A stretch of 64,000 bases of DNA from Azohydromonas lata NBRC 102462 (lineage in GTDB: Bacteria; Pseudomonadota; Gammaproteobacteria; Burkholderiales; Burkholderiaceae_C): positions 1 to 64,000 of the forward strand of contig NZ_BCTC01000014.1 of the NCBI RefSeq assembly GCF_001571085.1, given 5' to 3'. Below, piece by piece: positions 32,152-41,369 of the stretch. Position 1 is the first letter of the stretch. Every line of letters starts with the position of its first letter. Position numbers and translations under genes: made by a program. The notes beneath the pieces are model-generated. The model saw only the letters and a program-made list of their open reading frames with translations. It was not told the DNA's origin and did no database searches.

Positions 32152-33063
32152 ATGAAACTCATCACCCTCCTGGAGCACAACGCCCAGCGCATGGAAGACG
32201 CCGGCCTGAGCTTCGGCCACGGCACCACCAACGCCTTCGACGAGGCCGTGTGGCTGACGCTGTGGAAGCTGGGCCTGCCCCTGGACGACCTGGACGGCGT
32301 GGCCGAGCGCGAGCTCAGCGGCGACGAGACCGCCGCCGTCAACGCCCTGGTGGACGAGCGCATAGCCACCCGCAAGCCCGCCGCCTACCTGACCCGGGAA
32401 GCCTGGCTGCAGGGCGTGCCCTTCTACGTGGACGAGCGCGTGATCGTGCCGCGCTCGCTCATCGCCGAGCCCCTGGCCGACGGCACGCTGGACGCCTGGC
32501 TGAGCGCCGACACCCGCCGCGTGCTGGACCTGTGCACCGGCAACGGCAGCCTGGCCGTGCTCAGCGCCCTCGCCTGGCCGGAAGTCGAGGTGGACGCCGC
32601 CGACCTGAGCCCCGAGGCGCTGGAAGTCGCCCGCATCAACGTGCAGCGGCATGAGCTGGCCGAACGCATCCGGCTGCGCCTGGGCGACGGCCTGCAGGCG
32701 GCCGACGGCGCCTACGACCTGATTCTCTGCAATCCGCCTTACGTAAACTCCGAGAGCATGGCGGCCCTGCCGCCGGAATACCGCGCCGAGCCGGCGCTGG
32801 CCCTGGCCGGCGGCACGGACGGCATGGATTTCGTGCGCCGCCTGCTGCGCGACGTGCCCGCCCACCTCACGCCGCACGGCGTGCTGGTGCTGGAGATCGG
32901 CAACGAGCGCCAATACTTCGAGGACGCCTTCCCGCACCTGGGCCCGGCCTGGCTGCCCACCAGCGCCGGCGACGACCAAGTGCTGCTGCTCACGCGCGAA
33001 ATGCTCACCGAGCTGGTACAGCCGCCCAAGGAAGCCCAGGAACCCAAGGAGGCCGGCCAGTGA
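32152..33063 (+). CDS. prmB: Ribosomal protein L3 N5-glutamine methyltransferase PrmB
   Basis: 303 residues. AdoMet-dependent methylation of a Gln in ribosomal protein L3. Seen: N-terminal PrmB/HemK helical part, PRSLIAEPL, AdoMet motif VLDLCTGNGSLAVLSA, the downstream Asp (VDAADLSPEALEVA), and the catalytic NPPY in LILCNPPYVNSESM. ATG 32152 starts at the conserved MKLITLLEHN. Its stop overlaps the GTG start of yheS (GTGA at 33060-33063). Confidence 0.93.
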   Translation: MKLITLLEHNAQRMEDAGLSFGHGTTNAFDEAVWLTLWKLGLPLDDLDGVAERELSGDETAAVNALVDERIATRKPAAYLTREAWLQGVPFYVDERVIVPRSLIAEPLADGTLDAWLSADTRRVLDLCTGNGSLAVLSALAWPEVEVDAADLSPEALEVARINVQRHELAERIRLRLGDGLQAADGAYDLILCNPPYVNSESMAALPPEYRAEPALALAGGTDGMDFVRRLLRDVPAHLTPHGVLVLEIGNERQYFEDAFPHLGPAWLPTSAGDDQVLLLTREMLTELVQPPKEAQEPKEAGQ

Positions 33064-35015
33064 TCACGCTGCGCAACGTCACCCTGCGCCGCGGGGCCAA
33101 GGTGGTGCTGGAAGGCGCCAACGTCGTCCTCAACCCCGGCGAGAAGGCCGGCCTGGTGGGCCGCAACGGCGCGGGCAAATCCAGCCTGTTTTCGCTCATG
33201 GCCGGCCGGCTGCACGCCGACGCGGGCGATTTCGAGATGCCGCCGACCTGGCGCCTGGGCGAAGTCGCGCAGGCCATGCCGGAGACGGAGCAGCCCGCCA
33301 CCGATTTCGTGCTGGACGGCGACATCCCGCTGGTGGAGGCGCGCGACGCCCTGGCCGCCGCCGAGTCCGGCAACGACGGCCACGCCATCGCCGAGGCGCA
33401 CGTCAAGCTGGAGGAGGCCGGCGCCTTCGACGCGCGCGCCCGCGCGCAGGCGCTGCTGCTGGGCCTGGGCTTCAAGCTCCAGCAGCTCGACGCCCCGGTG
33501 AACAGCTTCTCCGGCGGCTGGCGCATGCGCCTGCAGCTCGCCCGCGCACTGATGTGCCCGGCCGACCTGCTGCTGCTGGACGAACCCACGAACCACCTGG
33601 ACCTGGACGCCCTGGTCTGGCTGGAAGGCTGGCTGCAGCGCTTCAAGGGCACGCTGCTGGTGATCTCGCACGACCGCGAATTCCTGGACGCCATCACCGG
33701 CGTGACGCTGCACCTGGAGGACGCCAAGCTCGACCGCTACGGCGGCAACTACTCGGCGTTTGAGGGCATGCGCGCCGAGCGCTTGAGCCAGCAGGCCTCG
33801 GCCTACGAGCGCCAGCAGGACAAGATCGCCCAGCTCCAGCGTTTTATTGATCGCTTCAAAGCCAAGGCCACCAAGGCGAAACAGGCCCAGAGCCGTGTGA
33901 AGGCCTTGGACCGCATGGAAAAGCTGGCGCCCGTGCTCACGGCCAGCGATTTCTCCTTCCAGTTCCGCGAGCCGGTGAGCCTGCCCAACCCCATGCTCAG
34001 CCTGCGCGCCATGGAGTGCGGCTATCCGCAGGAGGACGGCGGCTCGGTGACCATCGTGCGCAACGTCAACCGCACGGTGCTGGCGGGGCAGCGCATCGGC
34101 ATCCTGGGCGCCAACGGACAAGGCAAGTCCACTCTGGTGAAGACGGTGGCGCGCGAACTCTCGCCCATCGCCGGCACCATGACCGAGGGCAAGGGCCTGT
34201 CCATCGGCTACTTCGCGCAGCAGGAAATGGATTTATTGCACGGCGAGGACACGCCGCTGTCCCACATGATCCGCCTGGCCAAGGTCGTGAGCCCGCAGGC
34301 ACGCGAGCAGGAGCTGCGCGATTTTCTCGGCCAGTTCCGCTTCGGCGGCGAGATGGCGGCGCAGCCCATAGGCACGCTCTCTGGCGGCGAAAAGGCGCGC
34401 CTGGTGCTGGCCAGCCTGGTCTGGCAGAAGCCCAACCTGCTGCTGCTGGACGAACCGACGAACCACCTGGACCTGACGACGCGCGAAGCGCTGTCCATGG
34501 CGCTCAACGAGTTCGAGGGCACGGTGATGCTGGTCAGCCACGACCGCGCCCTGCTGCGCGAGGTGTGCGATGAGTTCTGGCTGGTGAGCCGCGGCGGCGT
34601 CGAACCCTTCGACGGCGACCTGGACGACTACCAGCGCTGGCTGCTGGACCAGGCCAAGGAAGCCGCCCGCGCGCTGAAGGACGCCGCGTCGGCCGAAGCG
34701 GCGGCCATTGCGGCGGCTTCGCCGGACGGCGCCCCGGTCAACCGCAAGGAAGAGCGCAAGGCGGCGGCCGCGCAGCGGCAGAAGCTCAACGAGATGGCCA
34801 AGCCGCTCAAGAACGAGCTGAAGAAGGTCGAAACCCGCCTGTCCACCGCCACCACCGAACGCGACAACGCCCTCGCTGCCCTGGGCGCCGCCGATTTGTC
34901 CCCTCAGCAGCGCGCCGACGCGGGGCGGCAATTGAAGGCGCTGGAAGACGAGATCGAGGAATTGGAAATGCGGTGGCTGGAATTGGGGGAGCAGTTGGAG
35001 CAGTTGGCGGGGTGA
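33060..35015 (+). CDS. yheS: ABC-F ATPase, YheS type
   Basis: 651 residues with two ABC domains and no membrane segments. First domain: GRNGAGKSSLFSLMAG, signature FSGGWRMRLQLARAL, Walker B LLLLDEPTNHLDLDALVWLE. The second repeats these (GANGQGKSTLVK, LSGGEKARLVLASL). The linker FKAKATKAKQAQSR is the ABC-F interdomain P-site tRNA-interaction motif. The C-terminal coiled coil is rich in Glu/Lys. ABC-F proteins act on the ribosome. Match to E. coli YheS is strong throughout. GTG start, four-base overlap with prmB. Confidence 0.94.
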   Translation: MITLRNVTLRRGAKVVLEGANVVLNPGEKAGLVGRNGAGKSSLFSLMAGRLHADAGDFEMPPTWRLGEVAQAMPETEQPATDFVLDGDIPLVEARDALAAAESGNDGHAIAEAHVKLEEAGAFDARARAQALLLGLGFKLQQLDAPVNSFSGGWRMRLQLARALMCPADLLLLDEPTNHLDLDALVWLEGWLQRFKGTLLVISHDREFLDAITGVTLHLEDAKLDRYGGNYSAFEGMRAERLSQQASAYERQQDKIAQLQRFIDRFKAKATKAKQAQSRVKALDRMEKLAPVLTASDFSFQFREPVSLPNPMLSLRAMECGYPQEDGGSVTIVRNVNRTVLAGQRIGILGANGQGKSTLVKTVARELSPIAGTMTEGKGLSIGYFAQQEMDLLHGEDTPLSHMIRLAKVVSPQAREQELRDFLGQFRFGGEMAAQPIGTLSGGEKARLVLASLVWQKPNLLLLDEPTNHLDLTTREALSMALNEFEGTVMLVSHDRALLREVCDEFWLVSRGGVEPFDGDLDDYQRWLLDQAKEAARALKDAASAEAAAIAAASPDGAPVNRKEERKAAAAQRQKLNEMAKPLKNELKKVETRLSTATTERDNALAALGAADLSPQQRADAGRQLKALEDEIEELEMRWLELGEQLEQLAG

Positions 35016-35180
35016 GGGTTATCCGGATTTCATACCCCATTTGGAAAATCCACGGGTTTCCACAAATCAGCAGGTAGAGCTTGAGTTGGGGTTGCCGTTC
35101 GCTGCAGGAACGGCACAAGGAAGTCGTAGAGGCAGCAAGAAAAATCTTTGCCTTGTGCGAATCCTTTTCCGCCCCGGCCT

Positions 35181-35222
35181 CCTCTTGTCCCCCGAAGCCA
35201 CTCCCGGCTTCGCCACAAGAGG
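35181..35222 (+). promoter_or_regulatory. Leader hairpin covering the DUF2892 gene ribosome-binding site
   Basis: CCTCTTGT (35181-35188) pairs with ACAAGAGG (35215-35222). An inner stem is CGAAGCC (35193-35199) with GGCTTCG (35206-35212). The AGAGG in the 3' strand is the only ribosome-binding site for the ATG at 35229 (six-base spacing), so the folded RNA hides it. A role in translational control is inferred. Confidence 0.6.
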
Positions 35223-35228
35223 CCCTCC

Positions 35229-35435
35229 ATGCTCTACCTGAAAAACATGTCCACTCCCCACCGCCTGGCCCGCGTGCTGCTGGCCCTTGCCGGCGTCGTG
35301 CTGCTGCTGGCCGGCGTGCTGGGCAAAACGCTGCTGCTGCCCGTGGGCGCCGTGCTGCTCGTCCTGGCCCTCACCGGCCTGCTCGGCTGGTGCCCCATGT
35401 GCGCCCTCGTGGATTTCAGTCGCGGCCGGCGCTGA
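35229..35435 (+). CDS. Small DUF2892 (YgaP-like) membrane protein
   Basis: 68 residues. Two close hydrophobic helices ([19 protein letters not shown] and [17 protein letters not shown]) are followed by [15 protein letters not shown], typical of the DUF2892 inner-membrane domain found alone or fused to rhodanese (YgaP). The CPMC pair could bind a metal or be redox-active. Its stop is two bases before the sigma-factor start, so the two genes form one translational unit. Family function is unknown. The leader hairpin may set its expression. Confidence 0.8.
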   Translation: MLYLKNMSTPHRLARVLLALAGVVLLLAGVLGKTLLLPVGAVLLVLALTGLLGWCPMCALVDFSRGRR

Positions 35436-35437
35436 GC

Positions 35438-35953
35438 ATGTCGGCCTTCAGCGACACCCTGGTCAGCCAGGCCATGCAGGGCGACGCGCTCGCCCTCGAA
35501 GGGCTGCTGCGCAGGACACAGCCCGACCTGCGCCGCTACGCCCGCCGCTTCTGCCTCGCCGCCGACGTGGACGACGCGGTGCAGGAGTCGCTGATCCGCA
35601 TCACCCAGCGCCTGCCCCAACTGCGCGCCGCCGCCGCGCTCTCGGGCTGGCTCATGACCATGGTGCGGCGCGAGTGCCTGCGCCTGGCCCGCAGGGTTTG
35701 GCGGGAGGAGCCGTCCGACGAGCAACTGCTCGCCCAACTCGCCACCCGCGCCGAGGACGGCCTGCGCCTGGACCTTGCCCGCGCGCTGGAATCCCTGCCC
35801 GCCCACCACCTCGAAATCGTGCTGCTGCGCGACTTCGAGGAGCTCTCGCTGCAGGACATCGCCCAGCGCACCGGCGAGTCCATCGCCTGCATCAAGAGCC
35901 GGCTGCACAGGGCGCGGACCCTGGTGCGCGAATACCTCGCCACCGCGGCCTGA
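35438..35953 (+). CDS. ECF-like RNA polymerase sigma factor
   Basis: 171 residues. Region 2 at about 20-85: [51 protein letters not shown]. Region 4 at about 110-165: [20 protein letters not shown], then the [23 protein letters not shown], then [12 protein letters not shown]. No typical zinc-binding anti-sigma gene is adjacent. The only partner is the DUF2892 protein two bases upstream. Target promoters are unknown, and the segment after it (aqpZ leader) shows no obvious autoregulated motif. Confidence 0.88.
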   Translation: MSAFSDTLVSQAMQGDALALEGLLRRTQPDLRRYARRFCLAADVDDAVQESLIRITQRLPQLRAAAALSGWLMTMVRRECLRLARRVWREEPSDEQLLAQLATRAEDGLRLDLARALESLPAHHLEIVLLRDFEELSLQDIAQRTGESIACIKSRLHRARTLVREYLATAA

Positions 35954-36228
35954 GCCGGCTTGAAACCTGTCGTCCAGCCTCAGCAACCAGCGCTGGCCGG
36001 ACGGCCAGGCCCATAAGTGCCCACCGACTTTTAAATTTCCGAATAGTTTTTGAGTCCGGACATCAACAAACCGCACTCGCATATTCGACATATATTTATC
36101 AAACCGAAAACTCGGCAATAACGAGTAATATTTACCTGACAACAGGCCATTCAATAATTAATTTCTCTGTCGGCTGCCTGCGCAGCCCCACGCCCACGCG
36201 TGGCCCTCCCCTGCACCGGAGAAACCGG
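35954..36228 (+). promoter_or_regulatory. A/T-rich leader region of aqpZ
   Basis: 275 bases, of which about 36025-36170 is strikingly A/T-rich for this chromosome. It probably holds the aqpZ promoter. A TAATAT hexamer (about 36125) could be a -10 box, without a good -35. A dyad ACTCG-N6-CGAGT lies just before it, although its bases may not be an operator. The ribosome-binding site CGGAGA is near 36217. Confidence 0.4.
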
Positions 36229-36963
36229 ATGAACAAGTACCTCGCGGAGTTCGTTGGGACGTTCTGGCTGGTCTTGGGCGGCTGCGGCAGCGCGGTGATC
36301 GCGGCGGCCTTTCCGCACTTGGGCATTGGCCTCGTGGGCGTCTCGCTCGCCTTCGGCCTCACCGTGCTCACCATGGCCTACGCCATAGGCCACATCTCGG
36401 GCTGCCACCTCAACCCGGCCGTGTCCGTGGGCCTGTGGGCCGGCGGTCGCTTCCCGGCCAGGGAGGTGCCGCCCTACGTCGTCGCCCAGGTGCTGGGCGC
36501 GATATTCGCCGGCGCGGTGCTGTACTTCATCGCCAGCGGCAAGGAGGGGTTCAGCCTCTCCGGCGGGCTGGCCTCCAACGGCTATGCGGCGCATTCGCCC
36601 GGCGGCTACTCGCTCATGACGGCCGCCGTCACCGAGGTGGTGCTCACCATGATGTTCCTCATCGTCATCATGGGCGCCACCGACAAGCGCGCACCGGCCG
36701 GCTTCGCGCCCATCGCCATCGGCTTCTGCCTGACGCTGATCCACCTCATCAGCATCCCGGTCACCAACACTTCGGTGAACCCGGCGCGCAGCACGGGCGT
36801 GAGCCTCTTCGTCGGCGGTTGGGCGCTGGAGCAGCTCTGGCTGTTCTGGATAGGCCCGCTGGCCGGCGGCGTGCTCGGCGCCCTGCTCTACCGCTTCATG
36901 GGCACCGACCCGGCCGAGCGTGAAACCGCCGGCGTGCAACCCAAGGCCGCCGCGCACGCCTGA
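36229..36963 (+). CDS. aqpZ: Aquaporin Z
   Basis: 244 residues, six membrane segments. It is a water channel in the inner membrane. The two NPA boxes are HLNPAVSVG and SVNPARSTG, and [11 protein letters not shown] precedes the first. The selectivity-filter Arg follows the second NPA, and a His in [12 protein letters not shown] fits an aquaporin rather than a glycerol facilitator. Its context (DUF2892-sigma pair upstream, bcsZ downstream) gives no operon. The leader is unusually A/T-rich, hinting at its own regulation. Confidence 0.96.
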   Translation: MNKYLAEFVGTFWLVLGGCGSAVIAAAFPHLGIGLVGVSLAFGLTVLTMAYAIGHISGCHLNPAVSVGLWAGGRFPAREVPPYVVAQVLGAIFAGAVLYFIASGKEGFSLSGGLASNGYAAHSPGGYSLMTAAVTEVVLTMMFLIVIMGATDKRAPAGFAPIAIGFCLTLIHLISIPVTNTSVNPARSTGVSLFVGGWALEQLWLFWIGPLAGGVLGALLYRFMGTDPAERETAGVQPKAAAHA

Positions 36964-37011
36964 ACCCGGCACAGCGATCCGCCTGCACGGCGGCAGCAAG
37001 GGTGCCCCGGC

Positions 37012-38229
37012 ATGATGGCGAGCCCCCCACGCCGCCGCGCGCCCACCGTGCCTGCATCACCTCCCCGCTTCCGCCGGCGCCGCCTCGTCCTCGCGGCGGC
37101 GCTGGCCCCCGCCTGCACCCCACTGGCCGCCCGCGAGGCCTGCCCCGGCTGGCCGCTGTGGTCGGCCTACGTGCAGAAGTTCGTCCAGGACGACGGCCGC
37201 GTCATCGACGACCAGCACCAGACCCGCTACACCACCTCCGAGGGCCAGGCCTACAGCCTCTTCTTCGCCCTGGTCGCCAACGACCGCGAGCGCTTCGACA
37301 CCCTGCTGCAATGGACGGACCGCCACCTCGCCCAGGGCGCGCTGGGCGACCGGCTGCCCGGCTGGCGCTGGGGCCGCCACGACGACGGCCAGTGGACGCT
37401 GCTGGACGCCAACGCCGCCGCCGACGCCGACCTCTGGCTCGCCCACACGCTGTTCGAGGCCGCGCGGCTGTGGCGCGAGCCGCGCCATCGCACGCTGGCC
37501 ACGCGGCTGCTGGCGCGCATACGCGCGCAGGAAGTGGTGGAAGTGCCGGGCCTGGGGCCGACCGTCCTGCCCGGCCCGCTGGGCTTCAGGCTGGACGGCG
37601 GCGTGCTGCGCCTGAATCCGAGCTACCTCGCCGTGCACCAGTTGCGCGGCCTGGCGCGGGAAGACGCCTCCGGCCCCTGGGACGCCATCGCCGCCGGCAC
37701 CCCTAAGCTGCTGGCCGCCATCGCGCCGCGCGGCTTCGTCCCGGACTGGACGCTCTACGCCGACAAGCTGGGCTGGCACGTGGACGCGTCCTCGCCACCC
37801 CTGGGGAGCTGGGACGCCATCCGCAGCTGCCTTTGGGCCGGCCTGCTGCACGCGGACGACCCGTTGAAAGCCCGCCTCATGCACCTCACCCGCGGCATGG
37901 CCGCGCTGCTGCAGTCCGGCAAGGAGCTGCCGCAGCAGGTGCGCACCGACACCGGCGCCCCGCAAGGCGCGGCCCCGGCCGGCTTTTCGGCGGCGCTGCT
38001 GCCCTGGCTGCAGTCCGGCCAGCGGCCCTGGCTGCTGACGGGGCAGTTGGAGCGGCTGCGCTCCCTGAGCGCCGACGGCCTGCGCTGGCCCGCCGGCTGC
38101 ACCGCCGGCCTCGTCGGCCAGCCGCCCACCTACTACGACCAGGCGCTGGCGCTGTTCGGCACGGGGTTCGTCGAGGGGCGGTTTGCGTTCGACCGCGCCG
38201 GGCGCTTGACGGTGGCCTGGGCACGTTAG
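37012..38229 (+). CDS. bcsZ: Endo-1,4-beta-glucanase BcsZ (GH8)
   Basis: 405 residues. A basic N-terminus and hydrophobic segment (RLVLAAALAPACTPLAAREA) fit a signal peptide. GH8 family: the catalytic acid Glu77 in TTSEGQAYSLFFALV and the base Asp268 in SWDAIR, with DANAAADADLWLAH between. BcsZ trims nascent cellulose in the periplasm during secretion. It converges on bcsS and the rest of the bcs operon, whereas bcsZ is usually inside that operon. ATG 37015 is an equal alternative start. Confidence 0.93.
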   Translation: MMASPPRRRAPTVPASPPRFRRRRLVLAAALAPACTPLAAREACPGWPLWSAYVQKFVQDDGRVIDDQHQTRYTTSEGQAYSLFFALVANDRERFDTLLQWTDRHLAQGALGDRLPGWRWGRHDDGQWTLLDANAAADADLWLAHTLFEAARLWREPRHRTLATRLLARIRAQEVVEVPGLGPTVLPGPLGFRLDGGVLRLNPSYLAVHQLRGLAREDASGPWDAIAAGTPKLLAAIAPRGFVPDWTLYADKLGWHVDASSPPLGSWDAIRSCLWAGLLHADDPLKARLMHLTRGMAALLQSGKELPQQVRTDTGAPQGAAPAGFSAALLPWLQSGQRPWLLTGQLERLRSLSADGLRWPAGCTAGLVGQPPTYYDQALALFGTGFVEGRFAFDRAGRLTVAWAR

Positions 38230-38275
38230 GCGACCGAACGGGCCACGCTTGGCGTACTTGTAGGCGGCCCGCCCC

Positions 38276-39022
38276 TCACATCGACTTCGCCACCCCCAGC
38301 GCGATGTACGGCTCCTCGTTCCCGTCCCGCGCGCGCAGCCGCCCCGCGCTCAGCTCCAGCGACAGCCCCGACGCCAGCGAGCGCGCCCCGAACAGCCCAA
38401 CGCCCACCTGGCGGTAGCTTTCGCCGGAGGACAGCGTGGATTCCACGCCCACACGCCAGCCCAGCGCCGCCGGCCGCGCACCCAGCCGCGCACGCACGTA
38501 GCGGCTGTTGGGCCCGGCGCTGTAGGACGCCAGCACGTCGGCATCCACCGACTGCGTGAACGCCTGCCGCGCGATGAGCTGCGGCGTGAACGCCCAATGC
38601 GTGCCGCGCACGCTGCTGTCCGGGTCCACCGGGCTCAGCCGCGTGTAGCGCAGCCCAATGCCCGCCGACAGCTCCAGCGACGAGCGCTCGCCGCTCCACG
38701 CCCGGCCAATCGCGTATTCCAGCCCCGGCGCGCGCGCGTGCACGCTGCGCGTGCTGCCCTGCAGCGTCGTGTCGTAGCGGTAGGTCAGCATGCTGGCCAC
38801 CGAGCGCTGGAACCAGCCCTCGCCCAAGCGCGCACCCGCAAACGGCTTGATCAGGCCCGCATACGCATAGCCGCCCAAGGACGAGGCCTGCACCCCGCCA
38901 ATGAACAGCGGCGCCGCCTCCTGTGCCTGCGCCCGCGCGCCCCCATGCAAGGCCGCCAGCAGGCCCATCACGGCCAGGCCGCGGCCCAGGCGGTTGAGGT
39001 TGGAATTCACTCGTTCGCTCAT
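38276..39022 (-). CDS. bcsS: Cellulose biosynthesis outer membrane protein BcsS
   Basis: 248 residues. Signal peptide LAVMGLLAALHGGARAQAQE, then alternating beta-strand segments with aromatic girdles (GGVQASSLGGYAYAGLIKPF, MLTYRYDTTLQGS, YVRARLGARPAALGWRVGVE). This fits the BcsS family of small outer membrane barrels found in alphaproteobacterial and betaproteobacterial cellulose clusters. Its exact job is unknown. It is 27 bases after bcsB in the bcsA-bcsB-bcsS order. C-terminal YIALGVAKSM. Confidence 0.8.
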   Translation of the reverse strand: MSERVNSNLNRLGRGLAVMGLLAALHGGARAQAQEAAPLFIGGVQASSLGGYAYAGLIKPFAGARLGEGWFQRSVASMLTYRYDTTLQGSTRSVHARAPGLEYAIGRAWSGERSSLELSAGIGLRYTRLSPVDPDSSVRGTHWAFTPQLIARQAFTQSVDADVLASYSAGPNSRYVRARLGARPAALGWRVGVESTLSSGESYRQVGVGLFGARSLASGLSLELSAGRLRARDGNEEPYIALGVAKSM

Positions 39023-39049
39023 CGTCTCGTCTTGGTGTTTGGGGGAGGG

Positions 39050-41368
39050 TCAAGCCTTGTCGTCATGCCGACGCGCGGGCTGCGCGGGCAGGTGGCGGCG
39101 GCGGTAGCGTGCCAGCGACGTGCGCAGCAGCCACACCACCGAGCCCAGCAGCACCAGCAGGAAGGACAGCGCCCACCACGGGTACTGCGAAATCCACAGG
39201 CCCAGGCCGCCGCGCAGCGAGTAGGCGGTGAAGGGCGCGTCGTCCGGCGTCACGGTCTGCAGCGGCTCCTCGCCCGCGCGCCACAGCGCCACGCTGCCCT
39301 TGAGCTGGCTCCACGCGCCATGGCCCACGAGCTGGCGCATGCCGGCCTCCAGCGCCGCGGCGTCCAGCGCGGTGAACACCGTCACCGGCTCGCCCTTGTC
39401 GAGCGTGGTCACCGCCGCACTGCGCCCCTGCAGCGCCGGCGCCACCGCCGCTTGGGCCGAGAGCGTGCCCGGCGCGGCGCCGAAGGCGTCCACCTGGTCG
39501 CGCAGCGCCAGCAGCACCTGGCCCTCGCGCACGGGCACGTCGCTGGTCTGGATCAGCGGCACGGGCACGTCCAGCCCGCCCTGCGCGTCCAGCCCCGCAG
39601 CGCGCCGCACGGCGTCGGGCAAGCCGCCCACGGGGCCCACCCACACGTGGTTGGTCACGCCCTGGGCCGCGCCCACCGTGAGCTGCGTGCGCAGCAGCGG
39701 GCCGCGGAACACCTGCGCCAGCTTGGACAGCAGCGTCAGCCCCGCGCCCACCGTGGCGTCCTGCGCGTCGGTGAGCTGCACCGCCATGCCCACGCCCACG
39801 GGCACGTCCGGCATGGGCCGGCCGCTGTAGGCCAGCAGCCCCAGGTCCGGCCGCTGCAGCGGGCTGCCGCCAAAGGTCTGCAGCGTCGTGTCCTCGTACA
39901 CCGTCACCGCCAGGTTGCCGGGGAAGAAGGCCTGGCACTCGCCGCCGTTGTTGCGCGGCACCAGGTTGGGCTGCAGCGTCAGCGTGTTCCAGCCCGGGCG
40001 CAGGGCACCCGCGGGCACGGTCACGGCGTAGTTGTCGTAGACGCCGCCGGCCGGGTTGTCCAGCGGGATGGAGCCGTGCATCGTCCCATTGGCCACCACG
40101 TTGAGCGCCGACTGCGGCGCCATGCCCGCCGCGTAGGCCGCATGCACGCGCACCTGCACCCGCCCCTGCCACGCCGGGTTCCAGAAGCGCACCGACGCGC
40201 CGCCGCTGCCGCCCATGCCCGCCAGCGTGACGGTCCTGAAGCCCTGGGCGCTCAGCGGAAAGGCCTGCGTGGCCGGCCGCAGCGAAGCCGCCGCCCCCGT
40301 CACCGAGCCCAGCGGCGGCATGCGCAACTGGCTCACCGTGGCCCACGGCTTGTCCGGCCAGGGCATGCGCGGCATGGCAAAGGCGCGGGCGATCTGCTCC
40401 AGCCCCGCCGCGTCCTGCGCGGCCAAAACGAGCAGGAAGCGCCCCTCGTCCCCCGGCAGCCGCCGCAGCACCGCCACCGGCGCGCCGCCGGCGGGCAAGG
40501 GCACGCCGGCCAGCATGGGCGCCATCTGCGCCAGCGTGCCCACCGCCACGCCGCCGCGCGCCCCCGGCGGCAGGGCCTCGGCCACGGCCTCCAGCCGCGC
40601 CGGCAGCCGCGCGCTGCCCACGCGCACGGGCAGGTAGTCGTAGCGCTGGCCTATGCCCTGCGCCACCAAGCTCAGCGCGGACAGCACCCCGGCGTCCGGC
40701 GCCGCGGCGGTGAACACGGGCACCAGCGGCGCCTCGTCCCAACTGCGCTTGTCGAACAGCTCGTCGAGCCGGTCCAGCCGCAGCGGCACCGCGCGCGGCG
40801 CGGCGCGCACCACGAAGCGCGAGGCCACCGGGTCGATCTGCGTCCACAGCTCCGGCGCCATGGGGTACTCGCAGCGCTCGTGGTAGTGCTGCGCAAAGGC
40901 CAGCCGCACCTCGTTGTAGCCCTCGTGCAGCAGGCTCACCGGCAGCGCGACGGACAGGCGCAGCGCGCTCTGGCCGGCCAGGCGCTGCTGCGCCACCACG
41001 CGGCCGTTGAGCTCCACCGCCACTTGCGAGCTGTTGATGAGCGCCTGCGACGCCGTGCCCACCAGTTCCAGCACCACCTCGCTGGGCGACAGCAGCGCCG
41101 GCATGGGCAGCGACAGCCGCAGCTCCCCCTGCACGCCCTGCACGCGCAGCGGCGCCGTGTCGCCCGTGAAGCGCGACAGCGGCAGCGACCACGTGGTGGC
41201 CACGGCACCGGCGGCCACGGGGCTGGGCGAAGGCACGGGCGCCGCCACCGGCGCTTCGCCCGGCGCCACCGGCTGCGCCACGGCGGGCAGCGCACACAGG
41301 CCCGCCGCCAGGCCCACGGCCGCACCCGCCGCCCGCGCGGCCCGCCACCAGCGCCGCAATTCGTTCAT
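39050..41368 (-). CDS. bcsB: Cellulose synthase regulatory/periplasmic subunit BcsB
   Basis: 772 residues. Signal peptide near the N-terminus (GAAVGLAAGLCALPAVAQP), then two repeats of carbohydrate-binding and flavodoxin-like units in the periplasm (family segments ALNVVANGTMHGS, DARLSLPVSL-like helices). A single C-terminal anchor WWALSFLLVLLGSVVWLL precedes a basic tail. BcsB joins BcsA and guides the glucan through the periplasm. ATG 41368, one base after the bcsA stop, has GAGG 8 bases upstream. ATG 41380, overlapping bcsA, is possible. Confidence 0.93.
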   Translation of the reverse strand: MNELRRWWRAARAAGAAVGLAAGLCALPAVAQPVAPGEAPVAAPVPSPSPVAAGAVATTWSLPLSRFTGDTAPLRVQGVQGELRLSLPMPALLSPSEVVLELVGTASQALINSSQVAVELNGRVVAQQRLAGQSALRLSVALPVSLLHEGYNEVRLAFAQHYHERCEYPMAPELWTQIDPVASRFVVRAAPRAVPLRLDRLDELFDKRSWDEAPLVPVFTAAAPDAGVLSALSLVAQGIGQRYDYLPVRVGSARLPARLEAVAEALPPGARGGVAVGTLAQMAPMLAGVPLPAGGAPVAVLRRLPGDEGRFLLVLAAQDAAGLEQIARAFAMPRMPWPDKPWATVSQLRMPPLGSVTGAAASLRPATQAFPLSAQGFRTVTLAGMGGSGGASVRFWNPAWQGRVQVRVHAAYAAGMAPQSALNVVANGTMHGSIPLDNPAGGVYDNYAVTVPAGALRPGWNTLTLQPNLVPRNNGGECQAFFPGNLAVTVYEDTTLQTFGGSPLQRPDLGLLAYSGRPMPDVPVGVGMAVQLTDAQDATVGAGLTLLSKLAQVFRGPLLRTQLTVGAAQGVTNHVWVGPVGGLPDAVRRAAGLDAQGGLDVPVPLIQTSDVPVREGQVLLALRDQVDAFGAAPGTLSAQAAVAPALQGRSAAVTTLDKGEPVTVFTALDAAALEAGMRQLVGHGAWSQLKGSVALWRAGEEPLQTVTPDDAPFTAYSLRGGLGLWISQYPWWALSFLLVLLGSVVWLLRTSLARYRRRHLPAQPARRHDDKA

Positions 41369-41369
41369 C

